A stretch of 64,000 nt of DNA from Brasenia schreberi (taxonomy: Eukaryota; Streptophyta; Magnoliopsida; Nymphaeales; Cabombaceae), in the NCBI GenBank assembly GCA_036023115.1, contig JAYKKT010000079.1:7611501-7675500 (forward strand). Reading direction: 5' to 3'. Below, one piece after another: positions 33,138 to 44,802 of this stretch. The notes below the pieces were generated by a model, which was given only the letters and a program-made list of their open reading frames with translations, was not told the origin of the DNA and searched no databases. The stretch's first letter is position 1, and every line of letters begins with the position of its first letter. The translations under genes and the position numbers were made by a program.

Positions 33138-33151
33138 CATATATCTAACAT

Positions 33152-34185
33152 ATTTTGCAAATATAAACCAATATACGTAATACAAGTTATAAGTTTCAAA
33201 ATAAGGCCAATTATGAGAAACAAAATAAAATTCTTTGAAAGCACTATGAAGTATAAAATCTACACAAAAATAAATATGCATATAATAACGATTCATAGTA
33301 GATTATGAAAATAAAGTTCTAGGGAGAAATACATCATATGCTACAAATTTGAAGTCATAGAGAAGATTGTTTGGGTTCATAAAATAGTTTAAGAATTACC
33401 TATTCATAAAATAGTTTAAGAATTACGTATAACACATACACATGATATAAGTAAGATATGCAACTATATATTCATCTAAAAGGTCTAAGTAGAAAAATCA
33501 ACAATAAGAGTTTTAGATATTAAGATACAAAATACCAAGTTACTTAACATAATTAAATCTTATATGATATTACACAAAAGTGCATCATATTACATAAAAC
33601 ACATATTAAATAATTATATTACTTAGAGTAGAAAAAGCTTGATAATTTTATAATATAAATGACAATAGGAAATGAAAATATTTTTCATGTTTCACAGTAA
33701 ATAATTATAAATAATGAAGGATACAACTCATATCATGAAAGTAGCAAACAACTTAGTATTTTAACACCACTAAATGGTGGATGAGATACCAGCGAAGGGC
33801 CGTTAAAATGCTATAACATGCTACAGCAGCTGCTGTAGCCATACTATTAATATCATGAAACCATTCTTCATTCTTTCAAATTCAAATTCTAGGAAAAAGT
33901 AGTGTTCTACTTAAACGCATGTCTGCAAAAACCAAAAGGAAATTTCATGCAAGTCTAGTTTTACCAACACTCCTAGCAAAGTGGCTGACTTGTTCTAAAT
34001 TCTATTTCCCTCCTTGTTTGAGTTCTCCAGGTAAGTTGAATTACCCCTTTGAATAGACACAATGATGCACGAGAATGCACGGATGTCAATCTTGATAATA
34101 TTATTTCTAAAGTTGGTTAAATGGTGCAATATATGGAGATGTTAGTGATGAGGTCAACAAGTCAAGTGTCATCATAATCACAGAT
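33152..34185. other. AT-rich non-coding DNA
   Basis: Nothing recognised. A local direct repeat, ATAAAATAGTTTAAGAATTAC, occurs twice near 33380-33426. Confidence 0.5.
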
Positions 34186-34742
34186 TAAACCAACATTGTA
34201 AGTAGCGTATCGGTGCCTGTATTGCAGAGGACCCCGATACGCGATAATCATATTGTATTGTATGATACGGTACGATATGGCATATTAAAATATTAAATAA
34301 TAAAAAAATCATTAAAAATCATAAAATCATAAAAAATTAAAAAAATCATGTTATATCATAATACATTGTAGCATATGATATAATACATGTATCATAGTAT
34401 ATCGTATGATACTTTGTGATACGGGTGCGATACATGTACTTGAATTGTATCGGTTCAAGTACCGTATCATATTGTATTGTATGATACGGTACAATATGGT
34501 ATATTAAAATATTGAATAATAAAAAAATCATTAAAAAATCATAAAATCATAAAAAATTAAAAAAATCATGTTGTACCATAATACATTGTTGCATATGATA
34601 TGATACATGTATCGTAGTGTATCGTATGATACTTTGTGATAGGGGTGCGATACATGTACCTGAATTGTATCGGTTCAAGTACTGATAGACCTGTATCGCG
34701 TATCGTATCGATACGATATGATATTTATAACATTGGTTTAAA
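34186..34742. repeat. Fold-back (MITE-like) element with internal about 240-bp tandem duplication
   Basis: Left end CCAACATTGTAAGTAGCGTA and right end (reverse complement) CCAATGTTATAAATATCATA form imperfect terminal inverted repeats containing GTATCG/CGATAC motifs. The interior carries two copies (about 34235-34460 and 34470-34700) of a unit with TGTATGATACGGTACNATAT, AAAAAATCATTAAAAA, CATAATACATTGT and GTGCGATACATGTAC. Coding capacity is absent. The superfamily is undetermined and the flanking TTTAAA-like bases give no clean duplication. Confidence 0.62.
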
Positions 34743-37700
34743 CAAAAACTTGCATGTTTGAAATGACCCAAAAGTTGTATTTTGATAGTTGTCACCTTTG
34801 TTAATGAACCTAGTGACATGTAACTAGCCAGACCTTAATTATGAAATTTACTTTTTCAAGAAATGTAATCAATCCTGAGGCCTCACCTTGTTCCCTTAGA
34901 ACTATTTCATCGGACCTTTTGGAATATTATTATCTTCTTTTAGAGAGATTAAGGTGCAAGCTTCTTCCTTGTTTCTTGTACCGCTTAGCTTGTGTTTGGT
35001 TTCCCATGGTGCTTGATTTGTATCAAGTGGAGATTCTTGGTTATATCCAATAGTGATGACCCTCAAACACATTCATCTTTTCCTTTTTAATCAATTCCTT
35101 TAGAAATTCACACAAAGTCCTTTGCTCACACAGAATTCGTTGCTCCTATAAATGATCATCAATGAGTAGAATGGCTAGAAGAAGCTCTTTCTAGGAGATT
35201 AAAGAGTTAAGAGTTTTGGTAGCAGATACACTAACTAATGGAGAAAAGGGAGCTGGAAATACTCCATCATCCTAGAGATAGAAAATATATCAACTCTTCT
35301 TGCATTAGAAGAGAAGGGTGATTATATAAAGGAAAAAGTTTTAGATATTAGAAGAGTTTCTTCAACACAGTCACAAGTTTATCATGAACTAAAGGAAAAA
35401 GGTCAAAGTTATTGAAAGGTTTCAAGTAGGGCAATATAAATTGATAACGTATTAGTTTGTGATTGAAGTCTTAGAAAACTTTACCCAAAAAAAAATTCAT
35501 TGCTTGAGTTGGGCAAGTCGGTTGGGGTTAGTAATGGTAGTCAACCTAGAGAAATACAAGTATATCCAACACTATAAAAATCAACATGGACCAAAGATCA
35601 ATGCCTTCATGATTATATGATATTCTTTGGCAACCACTACCATGCTCAAGCAAATAATTTACATAGCAAGAATAGAAAACAACTAGCATGCTCATCCCTG
35701 GTCGTCATTGCTCTAGTTTGCGAGCATTGACTTTGATAAATTCTTTGTAAGACAAGTTCTTTGAATAAAATGAGAACTTGAAGTTGGAGAGCTTAGGACA
35801 TGGAGTTTAAGTCCATCATAAAGGAGACCAGTGATGGCATGTACATCTAGAAGTGTAGGGTCTATCATGTGCAACTTGAAGAATAAGTCATTGATAACAA
35901 CTCATATGGATATGCAAGGTTTCCAGAGAAATAACTTCCTCTATTACCTTTAAGCCTTCATTAGAGAGAATGATTGGAATTGGCTATTAAAAGGTACACA
36001 TGATAACTCATAGTTTGGATTTGTGATAGGGGTCGTCTATGAAGAAGTGTGATTTTCTTGTCTTGAGTATTCACAACCATTGAAGTGACGAAGAAGAGGA
36101 TAAAAAGTAGTGAAATATTGTCAAACATTTAGAGCAAATGATGAAGAAGAAAGAAGACTTGAACTACCCTTTTATATAAAAGACATTTCACTTAACATCT
36201 TATCAACATCATCAAGTGTAATTTTCGACTCGACTTTCAAATCATTCATAGATTGCCATGCAACGTTAAGTTAGTAGAAGAGAATTATTCTTATATCTTT
36301 GAAACCTCAGAGCAATAAAAAGTATAGAACAAAACAATAAATATAGCGACAACTGGTACATGCCACAAACAAAATGAGAGAAAATTTTAAATCAATTATT
36401 AATACAAGTGTGATAAAATTAAGTTTACAATTCTAACCCACTATTTTGCCTTCTTTTATCCTTGACATCCCCTCAAAGACTCTTTTTAGTCTTGCCAAAT
36501 GTCCTCCAAGATCGCTAATATTGATGATATTGAGCTTGGCATCCTTCTCCAAATCTTCCTATCAATCTAGTATAGAGTGCAATTTCTGCATCTCACAAGC
36601 AAAGTCTCATGATGACCATACCTTTGCCTCATTAGTTGTTGATGCTTGGGCTGTTACAGAAAGGAGATCAAACCATGCTCGAGAAAGCTCAGCAAGGAAC
36701 TCGTGGCATGATTATAAAGGACACCAAACTACCACTCGAGGAGTTCAATATTGTCTTGAACCGATGTCCTACATTCTCCAAATACATGACCCACAAAGTT
36801 ACCTCCTCGAATTTCATAGAAATCTTGAGACAAGTCTCAATAGCAATAGTTGCTTAGTGGGAAAGAGAATGGATATGCTCCCACCAGTAACTATAGAAGC
36901 AAGTTGAGCTTGCACCGATGTCTTTTGAGTGCATTGGGCCTCGAGCTATTCACAGATCTCAACATACATTTTGAAAGCCCCTCTTATTCAATCTCCCCAA
37001 TTCAAGAGGAAATATATTGTCCCAAAGTTAGACAAGTTCAAATCACAAACTATGGCCTCTTCTAGACGCATTGAATCAAGTTGGTAATTCATAAATATTA
37101 AGATGCCTTGAAACACAATGAAGACAGAATCCTCAAACCTTAGAGATTGAAGCCGGTAGGTTGATTATCACAAGACCCCGAAAATGGACCGATAGGCATC
37201 CCACGTGAAGGAGAAGGTTCACTAGTGATGGCTCTAGAACATAGTTAGGGTGGATCTTAGTCAGATCTTCCACATAAATGGGATTGTACAAATAATATGG
37301 TCTTCCTATTGAATTTTGTACACTCCTTGTAGCCCTTATTAAGTTGTCATGTTCTGGACCTTCTTTTGTGAAGGGGGAGAAACCAAAGACTCGAGCTGAC
37401 CAATGAGAGTAGCCAAGGGAATCAAAATGCTTACCTATGAAAGACACTATAGGATATGGATTAATTATAGGTAGCCGAGTCTATACCAAAGTGAGTGAGT
37501 CTTAGCTGATAATTTTTTGAGAAAGCCATACCACCATGGTGGATGGACCATCAAGTAGTAAAGTGAGGGACTTCTTCAGAGGAAGAATAAGAATAAGGTA
37601 ACCAAAATAGAAAATCATGCTCATCATTCTCTATTGATTGGTGGCTTGATAAGTCTATGATAGTAGGCAGATCTTGCCAAAATCTCTATTATCAAGTAAG

Positions 37701-38063
37701 GCAATGAGCATAGTAAGGTTCAACAATTATGAGATTGAACCCTGAAGACATAGACACTCCATAGAATGACAATCATGACAAAAAGATTGTTGACACCCGT
37801 ATGCACATAAAATTTGCAATGAACATTATGGTAAAGGATGAGTGAGATTATTCAAAATACAAAAAAAAAAGTTGTCTCATCAATGCTAATGGATGTAAGT
37901 GGAGTGACAAGATCCTTGGGAGACAAAGAGAAGAAATTTGGCTTGAAGCCATCCCAAGTGAATATGATATAATGAATTGTTAGGGTGTGTTTAAATTTCA
38001 ATTATTTGGAATCTCATTTCACAGTCACCTACTTTACATAGAGAAATAAAGAAGAAAATATGT
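34743..38063. other. Long non-coding stretch, nothing identified
   Basis: Open frames at 36446-36907 (plus, 153 residues) and 37133-37447 (minus, 104 residues) have no motif I recognise and no supporting context such as splice sites or a promoter. The region is AT-rich with scattered stops in all frames. It could hold a decayed gene or element. Confidence 0.5.
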
Positions 38064-38068
38064 CTTAT

Positions 38069-38334
38069 TATTGATATTAATCTTTTTTTATTAGAAGAGG
38101 AAGATTCAAACTCATACAAAACATCCCATTGAAGAAAAACCTTAAAAGCAATCGCCACTTTATTCATTAATCCCTCTTAAGGTTTCTAATCTATTTGCAG
38201 AACTTATATATAAGATTTTATAACTTGAAATACTAATATATTCTTATACCAATACATAATTAAAAGTATCAACTAAAAATAGATATAGCAACAGATTTGG
38301 ACACATGTATTCCTCAGTACCATATCCCTTAACA
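38069..38334 (-). repeat. Copia element 3' LTR
   Basis: Matches 43393-43657 throughout (shared TTTATTCATTAATCCCTCTT, AGAACTTATATATAAG, AATTAAAAGTATCAACTAAA and CCATATCCCTNAACA). The outer TG has become TA. The plus-strand CTCCCCCTTAAGTT just right of it is the polypurine tract of the element read on the other strand. Confidence 0.87.
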
Positions 38335-40680
38335 CTCCCCCTTAAGTTGGAAAGGAACATACTAATGACTCCCAACTTGTTGATTGGATGCACTAGTCCA
38401 CTTTGATTTACACCTTTGGTGAGGATATTTGTATATTGGTTGGTAGATTTGACATAAATTGTTGGGACACCTTCTCGATCACTTTCTCTTTTATTAAGTA
38501 GCAATCAACCACAATATATTTTATCCTTTCATGATAGACTAGATTACTAGCAATCTGTATAGCAGTAGTGCTATCACAATAGAGAGGAATTACATGCTTG
38601 TTTCCTCTTCCATGAAACTTGAATTACTATAGTTTGTTTCTTGCTCTTTCATTAAACAATATTGCCCCAATAAGTATAATATACCTAAAGGTGGAGTTTC
38701 TATCATCCAAAGAGGGATGTGGCTCAATCAGCATATGAGAAAACCTCAATATTGAGATGGTGTCATGGTCAAGAGTAGACTTGAGATATTATAATATATG
38801 AAAATAGTGCTCATATGGGATTTTGATGGAGCATATATAAATCAACTTACTATTCTCACTACATATGTAATATCTTGATGGGTAATAATAAGATAGATCA
38901 ACTTCTCCACTAACCTTTGGTATATGCCCACATCTTCATAAAGTTCATCATCAAGATGTAGGTTTTCATACTTTTTATTGGAATATCACTCTTTTTATAT
39001 TATGTCATGTTTGTATCCTAAAGTAGGTACATAGTATATTTCCTTTGAATCAATAAAACACCTTTGTTGAAATGCAAGTCTTCAATTCTCAAAAAATAGT
39101 GTATTCGACCCAAATCTTTTAGATCAAAAAGCTTGTAGAGCTTTGTCTTGATATTGATAACTTCTTCTATATCATCTCCTATGATAATAATATCATCTAC
39201 ATAAACAATCAAAATAGATATTTTTTTCTTGCTTTTGATGAATAAAGTATGGTCATTCACGCTTCTTGGTATCGCAAGTTTATTGCACTTTCATTAAATT
39301 TTTCAAATCAAGTTATTTGAGATTGCTTAAGCCCATAACTTTATTCCGTTTACATACCTTACATTTTAGTCACTATCATTAAATCCTAGAGGTAGCTCCA
39401 TATAAATTTCTTCATTAAGACTCTTTTGTAGAAATGCATTTTTCACATTCAGCTACCACATATCCTATCATTTGTGTGCAGCTAGGCTTATGATAACTCT
39501 TATAGTTGTAAGTTTTATAATTGGAGCAAAAGTCTCATTATAGTCAATTCCATATGACTGATTATATCTCTTGGCTACTAGCATTGTCTTGTAACGTTCA
39601 AGACTTCCATCAACTTTGAATTTAATTGTTTATATCCACTAGTGTTTTCTTAGGGACAAATCAATAATCGTCCAAGTATTATTCTTTTATAGTGCAACTA
39701 ATTCACTATGCATGACCTCCTTCTATTGAGGGGATTGAATAACTTCTTCCACATTTTTAGCTATATGATGCAATTCAACATTTATAACAAACTTCTAATA
39801 GTTTCTTGAAGTATTTTGGTAAGAGATAAATATGATAAAGAGTACAAGAACTTCTACCGTTTCGGATAGTGATGGAAATGTTAGGTTTAGGAACTGTGAG
39901 AGGTAACTTATCTGAATTTGAGGAGAAGCCATTGGTCACATTGACTTGACTATGAGGCATCACCACTTTCTTTTCTCTATAGATGTAAGTCTGAATTTCC
40001 TTAAGAGCACCATCAGACTCTTCATTTCCCATGTGATCAAATTTCACTTGGATGGGACTTACAAGAAGGACATAGGTGGATTCTATTACAGGACCAAAGG
40101 ACTCTCTCTTAAAAAAATAATAAGGAGTTGATTTAAAGAAAGTAACATTCAAAGAAACATAAGTCATTTGATGTATTAGATCATAGCATTTATACTCCTT
40201 TTGAGAAATGGAGTATCTAAAAAAAATACATTATGTAACTCTAGGATCTAGTTTATTTTGGACATGTGAATTGATATGAATATAACAAATACACACAAAC
40301 ATACGATGTGAAATATGAAATAATTTATCATTTGTATTAATAATTCTCCCTAGAGACTTACTGTGTAGTACAATACTAACCATCTTATTAATGATATACA
40401 CAAATGTTAGTACTATATCATTAGAAGCATTACATCCAATGACGAAGGTTCTAGCTACTTAAGGATGTGTATATTCTTTCTTTCTATAATACCATTTTGC
40501 CGTGAAGTATTAGGACAAGAAGTTTGGTACATAATCCTATGTTTATAAAGGTACTCTTACAATCGACCTCACATATATTCTCCACCATTATATGAACAAA
40601 GAATTCGTAGTGAGGAATGAAATTGGATTTCAATGAATTTAGGAATAACAAGCAAGATATTGTAGAAACTTTATCCTTTA
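38240..40680 (-). pseudogene. Copia pol: integrase C-terminus, RT and RNase H remnants
   Basis: The 40167-39775 stretch encodes MTYVSLNVTFFKSTPYYF, which resembles the copia integrase C-terminal segment. The 39260-39018 stretch has SILIVYVDDIIIIGDD (YVDD catalytic box) and LKDLGRIHYFL, standard copia RT. The 38504-38244 stretch has STNQYTNILTKGVNQ and INKLGVISM, the end of copia RNase H, and reaches into the 3' LTR. Stops and frame changes occur every 100 to 300 bases, so no protein can be made. The order RT after integrase is what separates copia from gypsy. Confidence 0.85.
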
Positions 40681-41665
40681 CAACAATAACAATAACAATA
40701 ACAACTAAGACTTTTCTCATACTAGATGGGGTCGGCTACATGGATTCTTTGTTTCCACAGAGCTCTATCATGTGTCATGTTAGCAATTAACTTACAATAA
40801 GCTAGATCATTCTTTATTGTTTCTTTTCAACACTTTTGAAGTCGTCCTCTGCCTCTTTTAATACTTTCAAAATCTAGTTTTTCATACCTTCTTACGGGTT
40901 TTTATTTTGATTTTCTTTCTATATGTCCAAACCATCTTAAATGATATTCTCTTATTTTATCCTCTATTGGTGTTACTCCTAATTTTTTTTTGAATAACCT
41001 CATTATGTATATAGTCTTTTCTTGTATGACCACTCATCCATCTCAACATCTTCATTTTTATAACAAACATCTTTTGTACATGTTGATGATTAACTGCCCA
41101 ACACTCATAACCATAAAACATGATAGGTCTAATTGCTGCTCTATAATATTTACCTTTAACTTTTATTTTCATTAAAAAGATTATAAAAATAGTTTTTTCA
41201 TCTATTTCTTATATCATCATTTGCCACTAGAATTTTTTCATCCTCGTCTTTGATGCATCTAACAGAATTAGGATCCTTATTTTTCTTATCTCTAGCCCTA
41301 GCTATCCTAAAAATATCTTTCACCCTCTTTTAAGTTGAGTCTTTTATATAAATCCTCAAAATTTTAGCTTTTGCTTCACTGACGACCTTTTTCACTTTCT
41401 TCTTTGCTTTCTTATAAGCCTCTAAAGTTTCACTAGTTTTCTTATCATAATGTAATTTATAACATGCTCTCTTTACCTTGATTTTATTTTGCACTACTTC
41501 ACTCCACCGCCAAGCTTTTTTTTGTCAGTACACCTCCCTTAGATTCGCCTAACATATTATTCACCATTTTCCTAATATGTATAGCCATATTGTTTCACAT
41601 ATCACAAGGTGTACCAACATAATTCCAAGCATCTCCTTGAAGGACTTTCTGTTTAAATATTGTGG
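40680..41665 (-). mobile_element. RTE LINE fragment inside the copia integrase region
   Basis: Minus-strand reading from about 41665 (text equal to 12080-12130 of the intact RTE) through the linker region (AAAGCAAAGAAG, TTAGTGAAGCAAAAGC) and then, after a large internal deletion removing the RT core, the C-terminal part (41172-40957, YRAAIRPIMFYGYECWAVNH and MKMLRWMSGHTRKD) to the 3' end GCCGACCCCATCTAG...CTTAGTTGTTATTG. The TTG tail has changed to GTTATT units. Target duplication not found by eye. Confidence 0.85.
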
Positions 41666-41939
41666 ATGTCACCATAGGGTCTTTAAGGATATATAGCCCT
41701 CTTTTAAAGCTAGCATAACTAAAGATTTTTATTATCTTCAGATCTTGAAAGATACAATAGGAGAGAAAAAATAACTGAGCAATTTAGATATTTGGTGAGG
41801 GAGCTTACAAATAATAAGTTGATAAGAAAACTTGGGATATGAAGAATAGAGAGTAAATAACATAAAAAAGATTTAAAATTTTGATCTCCTTGTTATAAAT
41901 AATAAGTCTAAAAATGAATGTTTTAAATACATAAGTCAA

Positions 41940-43000
41940 TCTAATGGTCTCCTTGTTACAAAGAAGCTAGTAATTAGGCAAACAATTTTTGCCTCCAACC
42001 ATATGTTCACTTGCACCATAATCTACAATCCATATAGAAGAAGTAGAATTACCCATTACTATTGATGAAATTTGAGCCACAGTGGCTTGGGACTTAGAAC
42101 TAAAAGGTTGCTCACGAAACCATGATTCCAATGTTTCTATATGCTTTAGCAATTTAGTATTAGTATCTATTTTTGTGTTCTCCATCAAACTTTTTGAGAT
42201 ATTAGCATAGTTTACCTTATTCTTGAAGAAATTGGGCTTACCAATTTGATTCCAGCATTATCCCTTTATATGAAGATTTTTACCACAATGAGAGCATCTC
42301 AACTTTTTTTTCCTCAATAGAAAGGTTGTCACAACCTTTACCTCGAGAACCAAATCCTCTTCCCCCACGATTATACTGATATTGATTTTTTCTCACAAAA
42401 GCATTCTTATCAAGATTGAAGGCAGTAACGAGTAAATTATACCTAAAGAAAATAGTTATTTTCATCCCAACACATTATCTTAGCGTCTTCATACTCAGAA
42501 ACTCCCCATAATATACCAAATACACTATATTTTTCAGCCTCCTCACTTCTTTCTTTAGAATATACAGTATACTTAATGGTAGCATAGAATTATAGTTTAT
42601 CCCACCACGTAATTTTGTATAATAATTACTAATCATTCAATTTTCTTGTTTACATTTTTTTATTTTTTCTTGAATTTCCTAGTTCTTTGCAACATTCTTC
42701 CATATAGAGCAAGTTTAAAATATGATTCTCTAAATATCAACAACTGAATATAAATACATGAAGGTTCTCATAATTGAAGAAATCAATTGTAGTAGCCATG
42801 AGGACACTAGGACATCATCTCTTCTCCATTTAAAATAAGTTGAACTGCCTTCTTTAAGATATCGTTGAATGCTTATAAGATAGTCCCATCTACCTCTTGT
42901 ATTGACTGTAAATTCAATAGACGTAACCAATTCTAGATAAGTTATTTCATGTAGTTTAACATTTGTAATTTGAAAGGAGTCCAAATTTTTGTCCTAAATG
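41940..43000 (-). pseudogene. Copia gag, zinc knuckle and protease remnants
   Basis: The 42984-42730 stretch encodes YLELVTSIEFTVNTRGRWDY and DVLVSSWLLQLI, typical of plant copia gag N-termini. Around 42300-42250 the frame encodes CSHCGKNLHIKG, a stop, then CWNQIG, a CCHC zinc knuckle with a nonsense codon before its last cysteine. The 42188-41967 stretch encodes SSIWIVDYGASEHMVG, the aspartic protease active site with D-Y-G-A in place of D-S-G-A. Stops and frameshifts abound. Confidence 0.83.
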
Positions 43001-43380
43001 GGCTTTAGAACTTGGGTATAAGCCCTCCACTTGTTTGTCTTGATCTGTCATACTATCCCTTCTTACAACACTTCAATCAATCGAGGAACATAACAAAGAG
43101 AAAAACCTCTCTTTGTTTTTCCTTCTTCCCATGCACAACACAAGAATACCTTCTGTCCTTGGTTTATAATAGTTACAATCTATATTCTGTAGTCTGATCC
43201 TTGGCAACACTCTCACAGTACCCCATTGCAACACCCTACTATGGCCTATTTCTTGTAACGAGTCCTCAACTCCTAGAGCACTCCAATAGCAACACGGTTT
43301 TCCTCTTCGAATGGTTTTCAAGCAGCAACACCTTTGGTTGCATAAACTCCATTGTAATCACAACTTTGTAATGATAAGAA

Positions 43381-43392
43381 GCTCTGATACTA
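43381..43392 (-). promoter_or_regulatory. Copia primer-binding site, tRNA-Met type
   Basis: Plus strand GCTCTGATACTA, whose reverse complement TAGTATCAGAGC differs by one base from TGGTATCAGAGC, the usual initiator-tRNA-Met primer-binding site. It directly adjoins the 5' LTR. Confidence 0.88.
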
Positions 43393-43657
43393 TGTTGAGA
43401 TTAATCTTTTCTTATTTGAAGAGTAAGATTCAAACTCATATAGGTATTATATTAAAGAAGAATACCAAAGGAGCAACCACTGCTTTATTCATTAATCCCT
43501 CTTAGGATTTCTAATTTATTTACAGAACTTATATATAAGGTTTTATAACTTGAAAAACTAATATATTCTTATACTAATATATAATTAAAAGTATCAACTA
43601 AAAATAAATATAGCAACAGATCTGGATACGTATTCCTCAACACCATATCCCTCAACA
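43393..43657 (-). repeat. Copia element 5' LTR
   Basis: Starts TGTTGAGATTAATC and ends CCATATCCCTCAACA in plus-strand reading, so TGTTGAGG...CAACA form the short terminal inverted repeat. Pairs with 38069-38334. Confidence 0.87.
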
Positions 43658-44802
43658 CTTTATGACTTATCTCAATCGCTACTAATACGTGTGTGGTCCA
43701 TGTTAGACAAGAGTCAACCTTTGCACTAGCAATTTCTTTAGTTTATTCAAATCTGAAATTTTTGCATACTTAAGAAGATGTGAGCAACAAAGGGAATGCT
43801 TGTTATGCAGCTATAGGTAGATTCTTCTAAGGGTATTCTAAGGTTGATTTAGGTCTTCTAAATGGCGAGCTTTGATTCATAAATTTGACAGATTTGATCA
43901 AGTTGGGTAGGTAGTTTGTGTTCCTAAACTAGGACTACCTAAAAGATGCACTGATGGCTTAGGTTAACCCATGTGGGTTCCTAAGGACAAGTTATGGATA
44001 ATTGTTTGCCTGATTCTTATTGGATAACTGGTAGGTATAAATGGATGGACGATGTTATAACTAGGTTGAGATTTTAAAGATGGGTTGTGTGAGTTTTATT
44101 GGATAACTTTTGCAATATATGGTTAGGTTTTGTATAAGGCATAAATATGGGACAAACAAGACCTATAGGTGATTTTGGGTTAGCCTCATCACTCAAGGAA
44201 TGTTGCAAATACTGTGTAACTTCTCAAGTCAATTATGGTGATAGTAAATTAAATAGAATGGAGAAATTAAAATGAAATATGCTAGGTGGGATTTTAGAGT
44301 ATAAGATACGTGAAAAAAATATACTAGTAATATGCCTATTGTACAACTAATATGATGCCACTACAATGTAAAATGAATGTTAACTAATATTTTTAATGCA
44401 GTAATCAATCAAGACATAGAAAATCAATGCTGAATACTCAATTGATGCATTGGAAAAATACTCAAATATGTAATGGATCTATATGAATTTAATAGACAAT
44501 GATGATGATTAATTGTGATGGACTACAATGAAATCATACATAATGCAATTGATATGCAGTGATTTAATGCAACAAAACTAATTATGATAATATTATAAGA
44601 CTAACCAGAATGAATTGGTAAGAACCTTATTGCTAATATTTTTTTATGTTTTAAACCAATATGAGAAACTAAAACAAATGGCTATGATGCAACACTAATA
44701 ATGATGTGAAGGACTCAACAATGGATGCAATACAATAAAAAGAATTAGATGGACTAAATTAGTGGAATGGGACCTCGGATTGACACAATATTGAATGTTG
44801 CT
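43658..44802. other. Non-coding stretch, nothing recognised
   Basis: AT-rich, dense in ATAATGATG-like text, stops in all frames. Confidence 0.5.

Larger units (their letters stand above)
38069..43657 (-). mobile_element. Ty1/copia retrotransposon, structurally complete, dead, with nested RTE
   Basis: On the minus strand: 5' LTR (43657-43393), tRNA-Met primer-binding site (43392-43381), gag, protease, integrase, RT, RNase H, polypurine tract (near 38344-38335) and 3' LTR (38334-38069). The LTRs are about 265 bp and, by eye, roughly 85 percent alike, so the insertion is old. CTTAT (38064-38068) and CTTTA (43658-43662) flank it as a possible decayed target duplication. A RTE LINE fragment sits in the integrase region at about 40680-41665. 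Coding pieces are short and full of stops. Confidence 0.87.

Noticed and set aside
36446..36907. 153-residue open frame, plus strand
   Set aside because: No motif, no splice or promoter context, overlapping frames in the same AT-rich stretch.
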